Shown one piece after another: positions 38,075 through 47,078 of a stretch of 64,000 nucleotides of DNA. The stretch is from contig NZ_JANIFJ010000005.1 of NCBI RefSeq assembly GCF_024519155.1, positions 124,001 to 188,000 of the forward strand, in the 5' to 3' direction. The notes under the pieces were generated by a model, which was not told where the DNA came from, ran no database searches, and saw only the letters and a list, made by a program, of their open reading frames with translations. Numbering within the stretch: the stretch's first letter is position 1; each line of letters opens with the position of its first letter. The stretch is from Mangrovibrevibacter kandeliae (GTDB lineage: Bacteria > Pseudomonadota > Alphaproteobacteria > Rhizobiales > Rhizobiaceae). The translations under genes and the position numbers were made by a program.

Positions 38075-38329
38075 ATGTCGAACGCGGGACTTTCGCTGAT
38101 GGCAACGCGCGCGCGCCGCGAGCCGACCCTCGATGAGATCATGGCCGACCCGATCGTGCGGGTCCTGATGCGCGCCGACAAGGTCGACCCGCAGCGTCTG
38201 CGCGCCAAGCTCGACCGCCTCGCCGAGGGGCTGAAGGGCGAGGACGGCGAGGCGTCGGAGGATCTCGTAGCACCCAAACTCTACACGCCCTGCTGGGCAG
38301 GCGTCTCGGCCATGGGCCTCTGCGCCTGA
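38075..38329 (+). CDS. Small hypothetical protein (84 aa) in front of the RND pump
   Basis: Starts MSNAGLSLMATRARREPTL with GGAGGACAG upstream, then LDEIMADPIVRVLMRADKVD and LRAKLDRLAEGL, probably two short helices. The tail (KLYTPCWAGVSAMGLCA) holds two cysteines. I believe similar short proteins with a DPIV-L-M core occur in rhizobia, but no function is known to me. It lies 35 bases before the RND gene in the same direction and downstream of the putative TetR operator, so it is probably co-regulated. Confidence 0.68.
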   Translation: MSNAGLSLMATRARREPTLDEIMADPIVRVLMRADKVDPQRLRAKLDRLAEGLKGEDGEASEDLVAPKLYTPCWAGVSAMGLCA

Positions 38330-38364
38330 GCCGCCACTCTTCGTAGGGATTGATCGGACCCGGT

Positions 38365-41300
38365 ATGGTCAGCTTCTTCACACATCGGCCGATCTTTGCA
38401 TCCGCCATCGCCATCGTCATGGTTCTGGCGGGCGCCATCTGCTACGTGCTGCTGCCGGTCGCGCAGTTTCCCGACATCACGCCGCCGCAGGTGGTGGTGA
38501 GCGCCCAGTATCCGGGCGCCAGCGCCCAGGTCGTCGCCAACACGGTGACGACGCCGCTGGAGCAGCAGATCAACGGCGTCGAGGGCATGACCTACATGTC
38601 CTCGACCAGCTCGAACGATGGCTCGGCGACGATCACCGTCACCTTCGACGTCGGGTACCCGATCGACATCGCCGCGGTGGACGTGCAGAACCGCGTCTCG
38701 CAGGCCGCGGCCGCGCTGCCCGCGATCGTCAACCAGAGCGGCGTGACGGTCAAGAAGCAGAACCCGAACTTCGCGCTGATCGTGAACCTCACCTCGCCGG
38801 ACGGCTCGCTCGATCCGGTGGCGCTGTCGAACTACGCCTTCCTCCAGGTCGCCGACCCGCTGAAGCGCGTGCCAGGCGTCGGTGACGTGCAGATCTTCGG
38901 CGAGCGACGCTATTCCATGCGCATCTGGCTCGATCCGGACCGGATGGCCAATCTCGGCGTCACGGCGGTCGACGTGCAGCAGGCCGTCGCGGAGCAGAAC
39001 GTCCAGGTTGCGGCCGGCAAGATCGGCCAGTCGCCGGCCCCCGCGGGCACACCCTTCGAGATGCAGATCAGCGCCGCCGGCCGCCTTAGCGATCCAGACG
39101 AGTTCGGCGACATCATCGTGCGCGCCGATCCGAAGGCCGGCTCGGCGATCCGGCTGCGCGACGTCGCGCGCATCGAACTCGGCTCCCTGCAATACGCCTC
39201 GACCGCTTACTTCGGCAACGATCCGACCGTGGTGCTGGCGGTCTTCCAGGCGCCCGGCTCGAACGCACTGGACCTTCAGGCGAACGTCAAGGCGAAGATG
39301 GACGATCTCGCCGAGCGCTTCCCGAAGGGCGTCGAATACGCCATGCACTACGACACGACCCGCTTCGTGTCGGCCTCCATGCACGACGTCCTGGTGACGC
39401 TCGGCGAAGCCCTCGTGCTCGTCGTGCTCGTCGTCTACGTCTTCCTCCAGAGCTGGCGCACGACGCTGATCCCGGTGATCGCGATCCCGGTTTCGCTCGT
39501 CGCGACGCTCGTGGTGATGGAGTTGATGGGCTTTTCGCTGAACATGCTGAGCCTGCTCGGCATGGTCTTGGCGATCGGCCTCGTCGTCGACGACGCGATC
39601 GTGGTGGTCGAAAACGTCGAACGCCAGCTCGAGGACGGGCATCCGCCGCTCGAGGCGACGATCCGCGCCATGCGCGAGGTGACCGGTCCGATCATCGCGA
39701 CGACCGCGGTTCTGATGGCGGTGTTCATTCCGGTCGCCTTCATCCCCGGCGTCGCGGGAAGCCTCTACAACCAATTCGCACTCACGGTGGCGATCTCAGT
39801 CGGCATCTCCGCCTTCAACTCGCTGACCCTCAGCCCGGCGTTGAGCGCTGCCTTCCTGAAGCATCGGCCGGCGACGCAGTTCTTCGCCTTCCGCTGGTTC
39901 AACGCGACCTTCGACTGGCTGGCGCACGTCTATGCCAGCCTCGTCGGCGGCCTGATCCGTTGGCGCGTGGTGCTGCTTCTGCTTTTTGTGGCGACGCTCG
40001 GCGGGACCTACTGGGTCTGGCAGAAGCTGCCCTCGACATTCCTGCCGGTCGAGGATCAGGGCTACTTCTTCGTCGTGGTCCAGCTTCCCGACGGGGCCTC
40101 GCTGGAGCGCACCGACGCGGTCGCGGCGAAGGTCCGCACCATGCTGGAGGGCACGCCGGGCGTCGACATCGTCGGCTCGATCAGCGGCCTCAACTTCCTG
40201 ACCAACGCAGCGCAGTCGAACTCGGCGGTCGAGTTCGCGATCCTGAAGCCCTGGGAGGAGCGCGGACCCGAGGAAAACGCCTCGAAGATCGTCGGCGACG
40301 TCCGCGGCAAGCTGCTCGGCATCCCCGAGGCGATCGTTCTCTCCTTCGATCCGCCGTCGATCCCCGGTCTCGGCGCGACCGGCGGTTTCGAGTTCCAGGT
40401 GGAGGATCTCGCCGGCCGCGGTCCCGCGGCGCTGAGCGAGGCGGTGCAGGCGCTGCTGGGGGAGGCGCGCAAGCAGCCGGAGCTCAATCCGCAGGCGCTG
40501 TTCTCGTCCTTTTCGACCTCGACGCCGCAGTTCAACTTCGATCTCGACCGGACCAAGACGAAGCTCCTCGGCCTCGATCTGCCGGACGTGTTCAACACGC
40601 TGCAGATCTTCTTCGGGTCGCTCTACGTGAACGACTTCAACCTGTTCGGCCGCACCTTCCGCGTCACCCTGCAGGCCGAACAGAACGCCCGCGCGATGGC
40701 TTCCGACCTCTCGCGCATCTATGTGCGGAACGCCGAAGGCGGGATGGTGCCGCTGTCGACGCTCGGAACGCTGCAGCCGATCGTCGGTCCAGAGACGGTG
40801 CCGCACTACAACAACTACGCGTCGGCACTGATCAACGGCTCGGCCGCGCCCGGCTTCTCGTCCGCCGACGCGGTGGCGGCGATGCAGCGCGCGGCGGCGA
40901 CCGCCCTGCCCCGCGACTACAGCTACGAGTGGACCGGCATCACCTATCAGGAGCTGAAGGCGGGCTCCCTCGCCAGTATCATCTTCGCGCTCGCGATCCT
41001 CTTTGTGTTCCTGATCCTCGCCGCGCAGTACGAGAGCTGGTCGATGCCGTTCATGGTGCTTCTCGCCGTGCCGCTTGCCCTCTTCGGTGCGGTGAGCGCG
41101 CTGTTCCTGCGCGGGATGCAGATCGACGTCTACTCGCAGATCGGCTTCGTCATGCTGATCGGCCTTGCCGCCAAGAACGCCATCCTGATCGTGGAGTTCG
41201 CCAAGCGGCGGCGCGCCGAAGGCCTGTCGATCGTCGAGGCCGCCAAGGACGCAGCCCGGCTGCGCCTGCGCCCGATCCTGATGACGGCCTTCGCCTTCAT

Positions 41301-41526
41301 CCTCGGCGTCGTGCCGCTGATGCAGGCGACGGGCGCCGGCGCGGCGAGCCGGCAGTCGATCGGCACCACCGTGTTCGGCGGCATGCTGGCCGCCACCGTC
41401 CTCACCCTGCTCTTCGTCCCGGTCTTCTACGCCACCATCGAGGGCTGGCGCGAGCGGAACGAGGCAGCACGGCCGACCCCAGGCGCGGACGAGGCGACGC
41501 ACGCCCATCCCGCACCGGCCGAATAA
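38365..41526 (+). CDS. RND multidrug efflux permease (HAE1 family)
   Basis: A 1053-residue inner-membrane pump of AcrB/MexB type. It starts MVSFFTHRPIFASAIAI and has PDITPPQVVVSAQYPGAS, the helix motif GLVVDDAIVVVENVER with the proton-relay Asp pair, then a second half ending with LIGLAAKNAILIVEFA. Twelve membrane helices and two periplasmic loops are expected from length. ATG 38365 is preferred to the TTG at 38350. It pumps drugs or metabolites with the adaptor encoded 15 bases downstream. No outer-membrane channel gene is present here. Confidence 0.93.
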   Translation: MVSFFTHRPIFASAIAIVMVLAGAICYVLLPVAQFPDITPPQVVVSAQYPGASAQVVANTVTTPLEQQINGVEGMTYMSSTSSNDGSATITVTFDVGYPIDIAAVDVQNRVSQAAAALPAIVNQSGVTVKKQNPNFALIVNLTSPDGSLDPVALSNYAFLQVADPLKRVPGVGDVQIFGERRYSMRIWLDPDRMANLGVTAVDVQQAVAEQNVQVAAGKIGQSPAPAGTPFEMQISAAGRLSDPDEFGDIIVRADPKAGSAIRLRDVARIELGSLQYASTAYFGNDPTVVLAVFQAPGSNALDLQANVKAKMDDLAERFPKGVEYAMHYDTTRFVSASMHDVLVTLGEALVLVVLVVYVFLQSWRTTLIPVIAIPVSLVATLVVMELMGFSLNMLSLLGMVLAIGLVVDDAIVVVENVERQLEDGHPPLEATIRAMREVTGPIIATTAVLMAVFIPVAFIPGVAGSLYNQFALTVAISVGISAFNSLTLSPALSAAFLKHRPATQFFAFRWFNATFDWLAHVYASLVGGLIRWRVVLLLLFVATLGGTYWVWQKLPSTFLPVEDQGYFFVVVQLPDGASLERTDAVAAKVRTMLEGTPGVDIVGSISGLNFLTNAAQSNSAVEFAILKPWEERGPEENASKIVGDVRGKLLGIPEAIVLSFDPPSIPGLGATGGFEFQVEDLAGRGPAALSEAVQALLGEARKQPELNPQALFSSFSTSTPQFNFDLDRTKTKLLGLDLPDVFNTLQIFFGSLYVNDFNLFGRTFRVTLQAEQNARAMASDLSRIYVRNAEGGMVPLSTLGTLQPIVGPETVPHYNNYASALINGSAAPGFSSADAVAAMQRAAATALPRDYSYEWTGITYQELKAGSLASIIFALAILFVFLILAAQYESWSMPFMVLLAVPLALFGAVSALFLRGMQIDVYSQIGFVMLIGLAAKNAILIVEFAKRRRAEGLSIVEAAKDAARLRLRPILMTAFAFILGVVPLMQATGAGAASRQSIGTTVFGGMLAATVLTLLFVPVFYATIEGWRERNEAARPTPGADEATHAHPAPAE

Positions 41527-41541
41527 GATCCGGAGTTCGTC

Positions 41542-42699
41542 ATGAAGATCCTGAAGCTCATCCTCGCGACGGTGGTCGTGCTCGTGCTGGCGGTCGCCGC
41601 GGATATGTTCTGGCGCCACCAGGGCGGCGAGGAGACTGTCGCGGCCACCGGTGATGCGCCGCAGCAGGGCGGACAGGCGCCGCAGGCCATGCCCGTTCCG
41701 ACCGCCGGGGTGGTCAAGAAGACGATCCCGCTCTTCCTGGACTACTCCGCCCGCACCGAGGCGGTGAAGTCCGTGGCGCTGCAGGCCAAGGTCGGCGGCT
41801 TCGTCGTCGAGCAGCTGTTCCCGGACGGCTCGGACGTGAAGGCGGGGGATCTCCTCTATCGCCTCGACCCGCGCGACTACCAGGCCGCGCTCGACCAGAC
41901 CAAGGCTGCCGTCGCACGCGACGAGGCGGCCGCCGAATACGCCAAGGCGACGGCCGAGCGCTCCACCTCGCTCGTCAAGTCGGGCTCGCTCGCCAAGGAC
42001 ACCTTCGACGAGCGCGAGAGCACCCGGCGCCAATCGGAATCGGCGCTCGCGGTCAGCCGTGCCGCCGAGCAGGCGGCCGAGCTGAACCTCAGCTACACCG
42101 AGATCCGCGCGCCCTTCGACGGTCGCCTCGGCCGCAACCAGGCGCCGGTCGGCACGCTGATCGCCGCGAGCGGCGGCACGCTCAACACGCTCGTGCAGCT
42201 CAGCCCGATCTACGTCACCTTCAATCCGAGCGAGCGCGATCTGGGTGAAATCGCCGCCGCGCGCGCCGCCGGCACGGTTTCGGTGGAGGTCAGCCTGCCG
42301 GGCGACGGCAAGACGACCTATGCCGGCGAACTGACCTTCATCGACAACGCGATCGACCCGCAGACCGGCACCATCACCGCCCGCGCGACGATCGAGAATG
42401 CCGACCTGTCGCTCCTGCCCGGCCAGTACGTGCGGGCCCGGCTGAAGGTGAAGGACGAGCCGGACGTGCTGATGGTGCCGCAGGCCGCGGTCGGCTCGAG
42501 CCAGCTCGGCAAGTTCGTCTATGTCGTGGGCAAGGACGGCACGGTCCAGCGCAAGGACATCCAGCTCGGCACCGCCGAGGGTGAACTCGTTGCCGCGACC
42601 GGCGTCGAGGAGAGCGACCAGATCATCACCGGCAACCTCCAGAAGATCGGCGTCGGGATGCCGGTCCAGCCGCTGCCGGCCTCCGTCGCGTCGAAGTAG
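41542..42699 (+). CDS. RND efflux periplasmic adaptor (membrane fusion protein)
   Basis: A 385-residue adaptor. An N-terminal membrane anchor (ILKLILATVVVLVLAVAA) is followed by a Gln/Pro-rich linker, the lipoyl-like half KVGGFVVEQLFPDGSDVKAG, a coiled-coil hairpin (about 115-185), RAPFDGRLGRN, and beta-barrel plus membrane-proximal domains. No lipobox cysteine is seen. It lies after the pump gene, the reverse of the usual acrA-acrB order. Confidence 0.93.
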   Translation: MKILKLILATVVVLVLAVAADMFWRHQGGEETVAATGDAPQQGGQAPQAMPVPTAGVVKKTIPLFLDYSARTEAVKSVALQAKVGGFVVEQLFPDGSDVKAGDLLYRLDPRDYQAALDQTKAAVARDEAAAEYAKATAERSTSLVKSGSLAKDTFDERESTRRQSESALAVSRAAEQAAELNLSYTEIRAPFDGRLGRNQAPVGTLIAASGGTLNTLVQLSPIYVTFNPSERDLGEIAAARAAGTVSVEVSLPGDGKTTYAGELTFIDNAIDPQTGTITARATIENADLSLLPGQYVRARLKVKDEPDVLMVPQAAVGSSQLGKFVYVVGKDGTVQRKDIQLGTAEGELVAATGVEESDQIITGNLQKIGVGMPVQPLPASVASK

Positions 42700-42806
42700 G
42701 CGTCGCGGCGCAGGCTTGCCGCCTGACGAAACCGCCGCTCCGCGGTCCCGCGGGCGGCGCTGCGCCCTATCTCCGCCACCGGACCCTTCAGCCGGCGGAG
42801 CGCGCG

Positions 42807-44426
42807 ATGTTGAATCTCTGGTACAAGAACGCCGTCCTCTACTGCCTCGACGTCGACTCCTTCCGCGACTCCGATGGCGACGGGGTCGGCGACTTCCGCG
42901 GCCTTGCCGACAGTCTCGACCACATCGAGGCGCTGGGCGCGACCTGCATCTGGCTGCTGCCGTTCTACCCCTCGCCGAACCGCGACAACGGCTACGACAT
43001 CACCGACTACTACAATGTCGATCCGCGCTACGGCACGCTCGGCGACTTCGTGGAGTTCATGCAGGCGGCGCAGGATCGCGGGCTGCGGGTCATCGTCGAC
43101 CTCGTCGTCAACCACACCTCCATCGACCATCCCTGGTTCCAGGCGAGCCGTGCGGGGGACCCGAAATACAAGGACTGGTACGTCTGGTCGAAGGACAAGC
43201 CGGCCGACGCCGAGAGCGGCATCGTCTTCCCCGGCGTGCAGAAAACGACCTGGACGCGCGACGCCAAGCGGGGCGAGTACTACTTCCACCGGTTCTACAA
43301 GCACCAAGCCGACCTCAACATCGACAACCCGGCGGTGCGTGAGGAGATCGAGCGGATCATGGGCTTCTGGCTCGCGCTCGGGGTCTCCGGCTTCCGGATC
43401 GACGCCGTGCCGTTCCTGATCGAGGGCCTCACCGAGGCGGATGGCTCGCGCGATCCGCATCGCTACCTCTCGGAGATGCGCCAGTTCCTCGCTTGGCGGA
43501 AGGCGGAGGCGATCCTGCTCGCCGAGGCGAACATCCCGATGGACGAGGCCGACGACTATTTCGGCAGCGGCGACCGGATGAACCTCATCTTCAACTTCCC
43601 CCTGAACCAGCGGCTGTTCCTGTCGCTGGCGCGGCGGGAGGCCGAACCGGTCAAAAGCATGCTGAAGAGCCTGCCAGACATCGCCCATGTCGGGCAATGG
43701 GCGACCTTCCTGCGCAATCACGACGAGATCGATCTCGGCCGGCTGAACGACGAGGAGCGGCAGGAGGTGTTCGCCGCGTTCGGTCCTGAAAAATCGATGC
43801 AGCTCTACGATCGCGGCATCCGTCGGCGGCTGGCGCCGATGCTCGGCGGCGACCGGAACCGGCTCGCCAACGCCTTTGCCCTGATGCTGGCGCTGCCGGG
43901 CACGCCGGTGATCTGGTCCGGCGACGAGATCGGCATGGGCGACAATCTCGAGCTGAAGGAGCGGGACGCCGTGCGCACCCCGATGCAGTGGACGGCGGGC
44001 GAGAGCGGGGGTTTTTCGAGCGCCGCCCGGACCGACCTCGTGCGCCTGCCGCCGGCGAACGGCCCCTATGCGCCGCTGCACGTCAATGCCGAAAGCCAGC
44101 GCATGGTCGACGGCGCATTGCTGACCACCGTCGAGCACCTCATCCGCATCCGCCGCGCCTGCCGCGAGATCGGCTGGGGCGACTACGAGGTGCTCGACCT
44201 CGAGGCGCCGAGCGTCGTCGGCCTGCGCTGCCGCTGGCGCGGCGGCGAGGTTGTGACGCTGCACAACCTGTCGGAGCACCCGGCGACGGTCGATCTCACC
44301 GGCGTCGTCGAGCCGGACAAGGTGCGCCACCTGATCGGCCAGGAGACCGATTTCGCCGAGGACGGCGCACGCTGCGTGATGCGCCTCGGCGCCTACGGCT
44401 TCGACTGGATGCGGGTCACGGGGTGA
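42807..44426 (+). CDS. GH13 alpha-amylase-family enzyme, trehalose synthase-like
   Basis: A 539-residue cytoplasmic enzyme. It starts LWYKNAVLYCLDVDSF, close to trehalose synthase (TreS). GH13 regions are VIVDLVVNHTS (region I), GFRIDAVPF (nucleophile Asp), LLAEANIP (acid Glu) and FLRNHDEID (third Asp). The C-terminal beta domain is present; the maltokinase domain found fused in some TreS proteins is not. It could interconvert maltose and trehalose or act as an alpha-glucosidase. It follows the efflux operon by 107 bases and may be independent; GGAG precedes the ATG. Confidence 0.85.
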   Translation: MLNLWYKNAVLYCLDVDSFRDSDGDGVGDFRGLADSLDHIEALGATCIWLLPFYPSPNRDNGYDITDYYNVDPRYGTLGDFVEFMQAAQDRGLRVIVDLVVNHTSIDHPWFQASRAGDPKYKDWYVWSKDKPADAESGIVFPGVQKTTWTRDAKRGEYYFHRFYKHQADLNIDNPAVREEIERIMGFWLALGVSGFRIDAVPFLIEGLTEADGSRDPHRYLSEMRQFLAWRKAEAILLAEANIPMDEADDYFGSGDRMNLIFNFPLNQRLFLSLARREAEPVKSMLKSLPDIAHVGQWATFLRNHDEIDLGRLNDEERQEVFAAFGPEKSMQLYDRGIRRRLAPMLGGDRNRLANAFALMLALPGTPVIWSGDEIGMGDNLELKERDAVRTPMQWTAGESGGFSSAARTDLVRLPPANGPYAPLHVNAESQRMVDGALLTTVEHLIRIRRACREIGWGDYEVLDLEAPSVVGLRCRWRGGEVVTLHNLSEHPATVDLTGVVEPDKVRHLIGQETDFAEDGARCVMRLGAYGFDWMRVTG

Positions 44427-44453
44427 GGTCGGGCCGAACGGCCAGCTCGGACG

Positions 44454-44678
44454 TCAAACCAGCAGCCGGCCGTTGCCGTGAGCCTTCGCCAACGCGTGGA
44501 TCAGCGCAGATTCGGCTGGCGTCAGTTGCCCGTCGTCCACGTGCCGCCAGTTCGCCTCATAAAGCCGGAACGCCTCTTCCGACGTGATCGGACGCGCCGG
44601 ATCGCGACTCCAGACGAGCTTTGACAGCTGCGGATAGTCAGCCGGGACGATGGCCGATGGCAGGATCAGGGCACTCAT
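44454..44678 (-). CDS. Small hypothetical protein (74 aa)
   Basis: The ORF reads MSALILPSAIVPADYPQL, then RPITSEEAFRLYEANWRHVD and LTPAESALIHALAKAHGNG. This is a compact, soluble, mostly helical protein, with codon pattern similar to the neighbours. The family is not recognised. It lies downstream of minE on the same strand, but a strong hairpin terminator separates them. It converges with the GH13 gene, with only 27 bases between stops. Confidence 0.68.
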   Translation of the reverse strand: MSALILPSAIVPADYPQLSKLVWSRDPARPITSEEAFRLYEANWRHVDDGQLTPAESALIHALAKAHGNGRLLV

Positions 44679-44713
44679 CGCCGCACTATAGCCGGCGGGC
44701 GGGCCGAAACGAA

Positions 44714-44743
44714 ACGAGCCGCCGGGAGGCCCCGGCGGCTCGT
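44714..44743 (-). terminator. Intrinsic terminator of minCDE
   Basis: ACGAGCCGCCGGG (44714-44726) and CCCGGCGGCTCGT (44731-44743) form a perfect 13-bp GC-rich stem with a 4-base loop. On the minus strand it is followed by TTCGTTTCG, a modest U-rich tail. It starts 24 bases after the minE stop and ends the min operon. Confidence 0.85.
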
Positions 44744-44766
44744 CGAAGTTGGTCTTTAGTCGGCCG

Positions 44767-45024
44767 TCAGGCGCGGCCGGCGATCGCGATGCCGCGCAGC
44801 TCGATGTCGACTTCGAGCGTCGACATGGACGCGCTCCGGTCCATCTTGACCCGCACCTTGTCGCGCTCGACCGGCACGTGCTTGGCGATCACCTCGAGGA
44901 TCTCCTCGCGCAGGAGGGCGACGAGATCACCCTGCCCCATCGTGGCGCGCTCGTGCGCGAGAAGCACCTGCAGACGCTCGCGCGCGGCGGGCGCGGAAGC
45001 CGTTTTCTGGAAGAAGCCGAACAT
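44767..45024 (-). CDS. minE: Cell division topological specificity factor MinE
   Basis: An 85-residue protein starting MFGFFQK, with [17 protein letters not shown] (anti-MinCD helix or strand) and a topological domain ending [10 protein letters not shown]. Length and motifs match MinE, which stimulates MinD ATPase at the membrane and drives MinCD off midcell. It begins two bases after the minD stop in the usual minC-minD-minE order. Confidence 0.96.
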   Translation of the reverse strand: MFGFFQKTASAPAARERLQVLLAHERATMGQGDLVALLREEILEVIAKHVPVERDKVRVKMDRSASMSTLEVDIELRGIAIAGRA

Positions 45025-45026
45025 CG

Positions 45027-45842
45027 TTACGCAGCCCTCCGGCCGAACAGCTTGCCGAACAGGCCCTTCCGGTCGGTCGGAACGGCCATCGGAATGGTCT
45101 CGCCCATCAGACGGCGGGCGGCGTCGCTATAGGCCTTGGCCGGCGCACAGGAGGCGTCCGACAGGGTGACCGGCGTGCCGAGGTTGGAAGCCCGCAGCAC
45201 CTCCATGCTCTCCGGGATGATGCCGATCAGCGGGATCGACAGGATCTCGAGCACGTCGTCGACCTTCAGCATGTCGCCGCGGTCGGCGCGGTTGGGGTCG
45301 TAGCGGGTCAGGAGCAGGTGCTTCTCCATCGTGCCGCCGCGCTCGGCGATCTCGGTCTTGGAATCGAGAAGGCCGATGATGCGGTCCGAATCGCGCACCG
45401 AGGAGACCTCGGGATTGGTCACCACGACCGCGACGTCGGCGTGGCGCATGGCAAGCGTCGCGCCGCGCTCGATACCGGCCGGGCTGTCGCAGATGATCCA
45501 GTCGAACTTCTTGCGCAGTTCGCCCATCACCTTCGCCACGCCCTCGGCGGTCAGGTTGTCCTTGTCCCGCGTCTGCGAGGCGGGCAGCAGCGACAGCGTC
45601 TCGAGGCGCTTGTCGCGGATCAGCGCCTGGGCAAGCTTGGCATCGCCCTGGACGACGTTGATCAGGTCGTAGACGACGCGCCGCTCGGCGCCCATCACGA
45701 GGTCGAGGTTGCGCAGGCCGACGTCGAAATCGACGACCACGACGTTCTGCCCGGTCTGGGCCAATGCGGCACCGAGCGCGGCCGTCGACGTCGTCTTGCC
45801 GACGCCGCCTTTGCCCGATGTCACCACGACGACCTTAGACAT
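45027..45842 (-). CDS. minD: Septum site-determining ATPase MinD
   Basis: A 271-residue ParA/MinD ATPase. It has the deviant Walker [15 protein letters not shown], Walker B-type [13 protein letters not shown], and a C-terminal amphipathic membrane-targeting helix ([11 protein letters not shown]). It recruits MinC to the membrane to block Z-ring assembly at the poles. GGAGAGGT precedes the ATG. Confidence 0.97.
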   Translation of the reverse strand: MSKVVVVTSGKGGVGKTTSTAALGAALAQTGQNVVVVDFDVGLRNLDLVMGAERRVVYDLINVVQGDAKLAQALIRDKRLETLSLLPASQTRDKDNLTAEGVAKVMGELRKKFDWIICDSPAGIERGATLAMRHADVAVVVTNPEVSSVRDSDRIIGLLDSKTEIAERGGTMEKHLLLTRYDPNRADRGDMLKVDDVLEILSIPLIGIIPESMEVLRASNLGTPVTLSDASCAPAKAYSDAARRLMGETIPMAVPTDRKGLFGKLFGRRAA

Positions 45843-45868
45843 GCTCGAAATACCTCTCCGTATGGCTT

Positions 45869-46645
45869 TTAATTGAGGGTGGTTGCCTTGATCGCGTCGC
45901 CGTCGAGCCAGACCTGCACGGGCTGGCCCCGCAGCTGCGGGTCCATGTCGTCGGCCATCTTGTAGAGGCCGTCGATCGCCAGAAGCTCGGCTTCGAGCTT
46001 GCGGCAGAAGATTCGCGCGTCGGGATTGCCGACCGAGCCCGCCATCACCCGGCCGCGCAGCGCGCCGTAGATGTGGATCGAGCCGCCGGCGATGATCTCG
46101 GCACCCGAGGCGACCGAACCGAGCACGGTGACGTCGCCTTCGGGAAATACGATCGACTGACCGGAGCGGACCGGCGTTTCGATCAGGAGCGAGGCCGGGG
46201 ATGGCGGCACCACGGTCGTAACCTGCGGCACCGACGCTGGCGACGCGGCCGCAACGGCGGCAGGCGCGGCCGCAGGTGGTTTCGCCGCGGCCTCGGTGGG
46301 AGCCTGATCCTCCGCCGGCTCGATGTCGCCGGCCGGCCGGCCGCCGCGCATCTCCGGCGGCATGCCCGGACCGAGCAGCGAGGCGCGCGCGCCCTCGATG
46401 CCCATGATCCGCACATTGCGCGCCTGCAGCTCTTCGATCAGCCCTTCAAGCGCCTCGCGCGAGAGGTCGAGCCCCGCGACGTCGAGGACGATCGGACGGC
46501 CGAGGAAGAAACCGGTCGAGCGGCGCGCAAGATCGTCGAGCCCGGCGAGCCAGTTCGAGAAGGGCAGCTCGGGGGACAGGACGATCGCAAGGAAGGAGCG
46601 ACCGCGCAGTCGGATGGGTGTCGGGGATTTTAACGATTCGGTCAT
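45869..46645 (-). CDS. minC: Septum site-determining protein MinC
   Basis: A 258-residue FtsZ inhibitor. The N-terminal domain (about 1-105) includes GRSFLAIVLSPE. A long Pro/Ala/Glu-rich linker (about 105-150) is followed by the C-terminal beta-helix (VTVLGSVASGAEIIAGGSIH, then YGALRGRVMAG). It is first in the operon. A CtrA-type box lies 46 bases upstream, indicating cell-cycle control. Confidence 0.95.
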   Translation of the reverse strand: MTESLKSPTPIRLRGRSFLAIVLSPELPFSNWLAGLDDLARRSTGFFLGRPIVLDVAGLDLSREALEGLIEELQARNVRIMGIEGARASLLGPGMPPEMRGGRPAGDIEPAEDQAPTEAAAKPPAAAPAAVAAASPASVPQVTTVVPPSPASLLIETPVRSGQSIVFPEGDVTVLGSVASGAEIIAGGSIHIYGALRGRVMAGSVGNPDARIFCRKLEAELLAIDGLYKMADDMDPQLRGQPVQVWLDGDAIKATTLN

Positions 46646-46690
46646 GACGGTTAACGTTCGGTGTCCGGCGCGGTCTCTGAATCGGAGAGT

Positions 46691-46707
46691 GTTAAGACGG
46701 AATTAAC
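46691..46707. promoter_or_regulatory. CtrA-type box (TTAA-N7-TTAA) upstream of minC
   Basis: GTTAAGACGGAATTAAC contains TTAA at 46692-46695 and TTAAC at 46703-46707 with exactly seven bases between. This is the full CtrA consensus and reads equally well on either strand. A further TTAAC half site lies near 46651. Control of minCD by CtrA is established in Sinorhizobium; binding here is inferred. Confidence 0.75.
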
Positions 46708-47078
46708 CGCACGAAGCTTGCAGGCAGCTTTCCATTCGAACGGCCGAGAGACGTGCTCGGCGCGATGATCTGCCCTTACGACGGCGCCAACGCCTTGAAA
46801 GTCATCGGTATTGTCGCCAGCACCGCTCCAAAGCGGCGCGAAGGATGGAAGATCATTCGGCTCAGCCTCACGAAGCGATACCGCACCGGCCGCTCGATGC
46901 CGGCAGCGGCGTGGCGGAGAACCGGCGAGAACGGGCGGAAGTCTCACCCGTGACGCACGGCGACGACCCCGGCTCGCCCCGGCGCGAATCGCTGGCGCAG
47001 TTCTAGCTGCGGCGAGCGCCACTGCCGCCCGCTAATTGCGTGGCCGCCTCGCGACGTACACCGCCGATGAGTCAGGCT
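46708..47078. other. Intergenic region without a supported gene
   Basis: About 370 bases between the CtrA box and the end of the GntR gene. The 66-codon plus-strand frame at 46753-46953 has no ribosome site and no recognisable domain. It is probably the upstream part of the minC promoter plus the 3' flank of the convergent-facing sugar operon. No hairpin terminator was found for the gntR end. Confidence 0.5.

Noticed and set aside
46753-46953. A 66-residue plus-strand frame in the gap upstream of minC
   Set aside because: No ribosome site, no domain, and a poorly balanced amino acid content; kept as intergenic.
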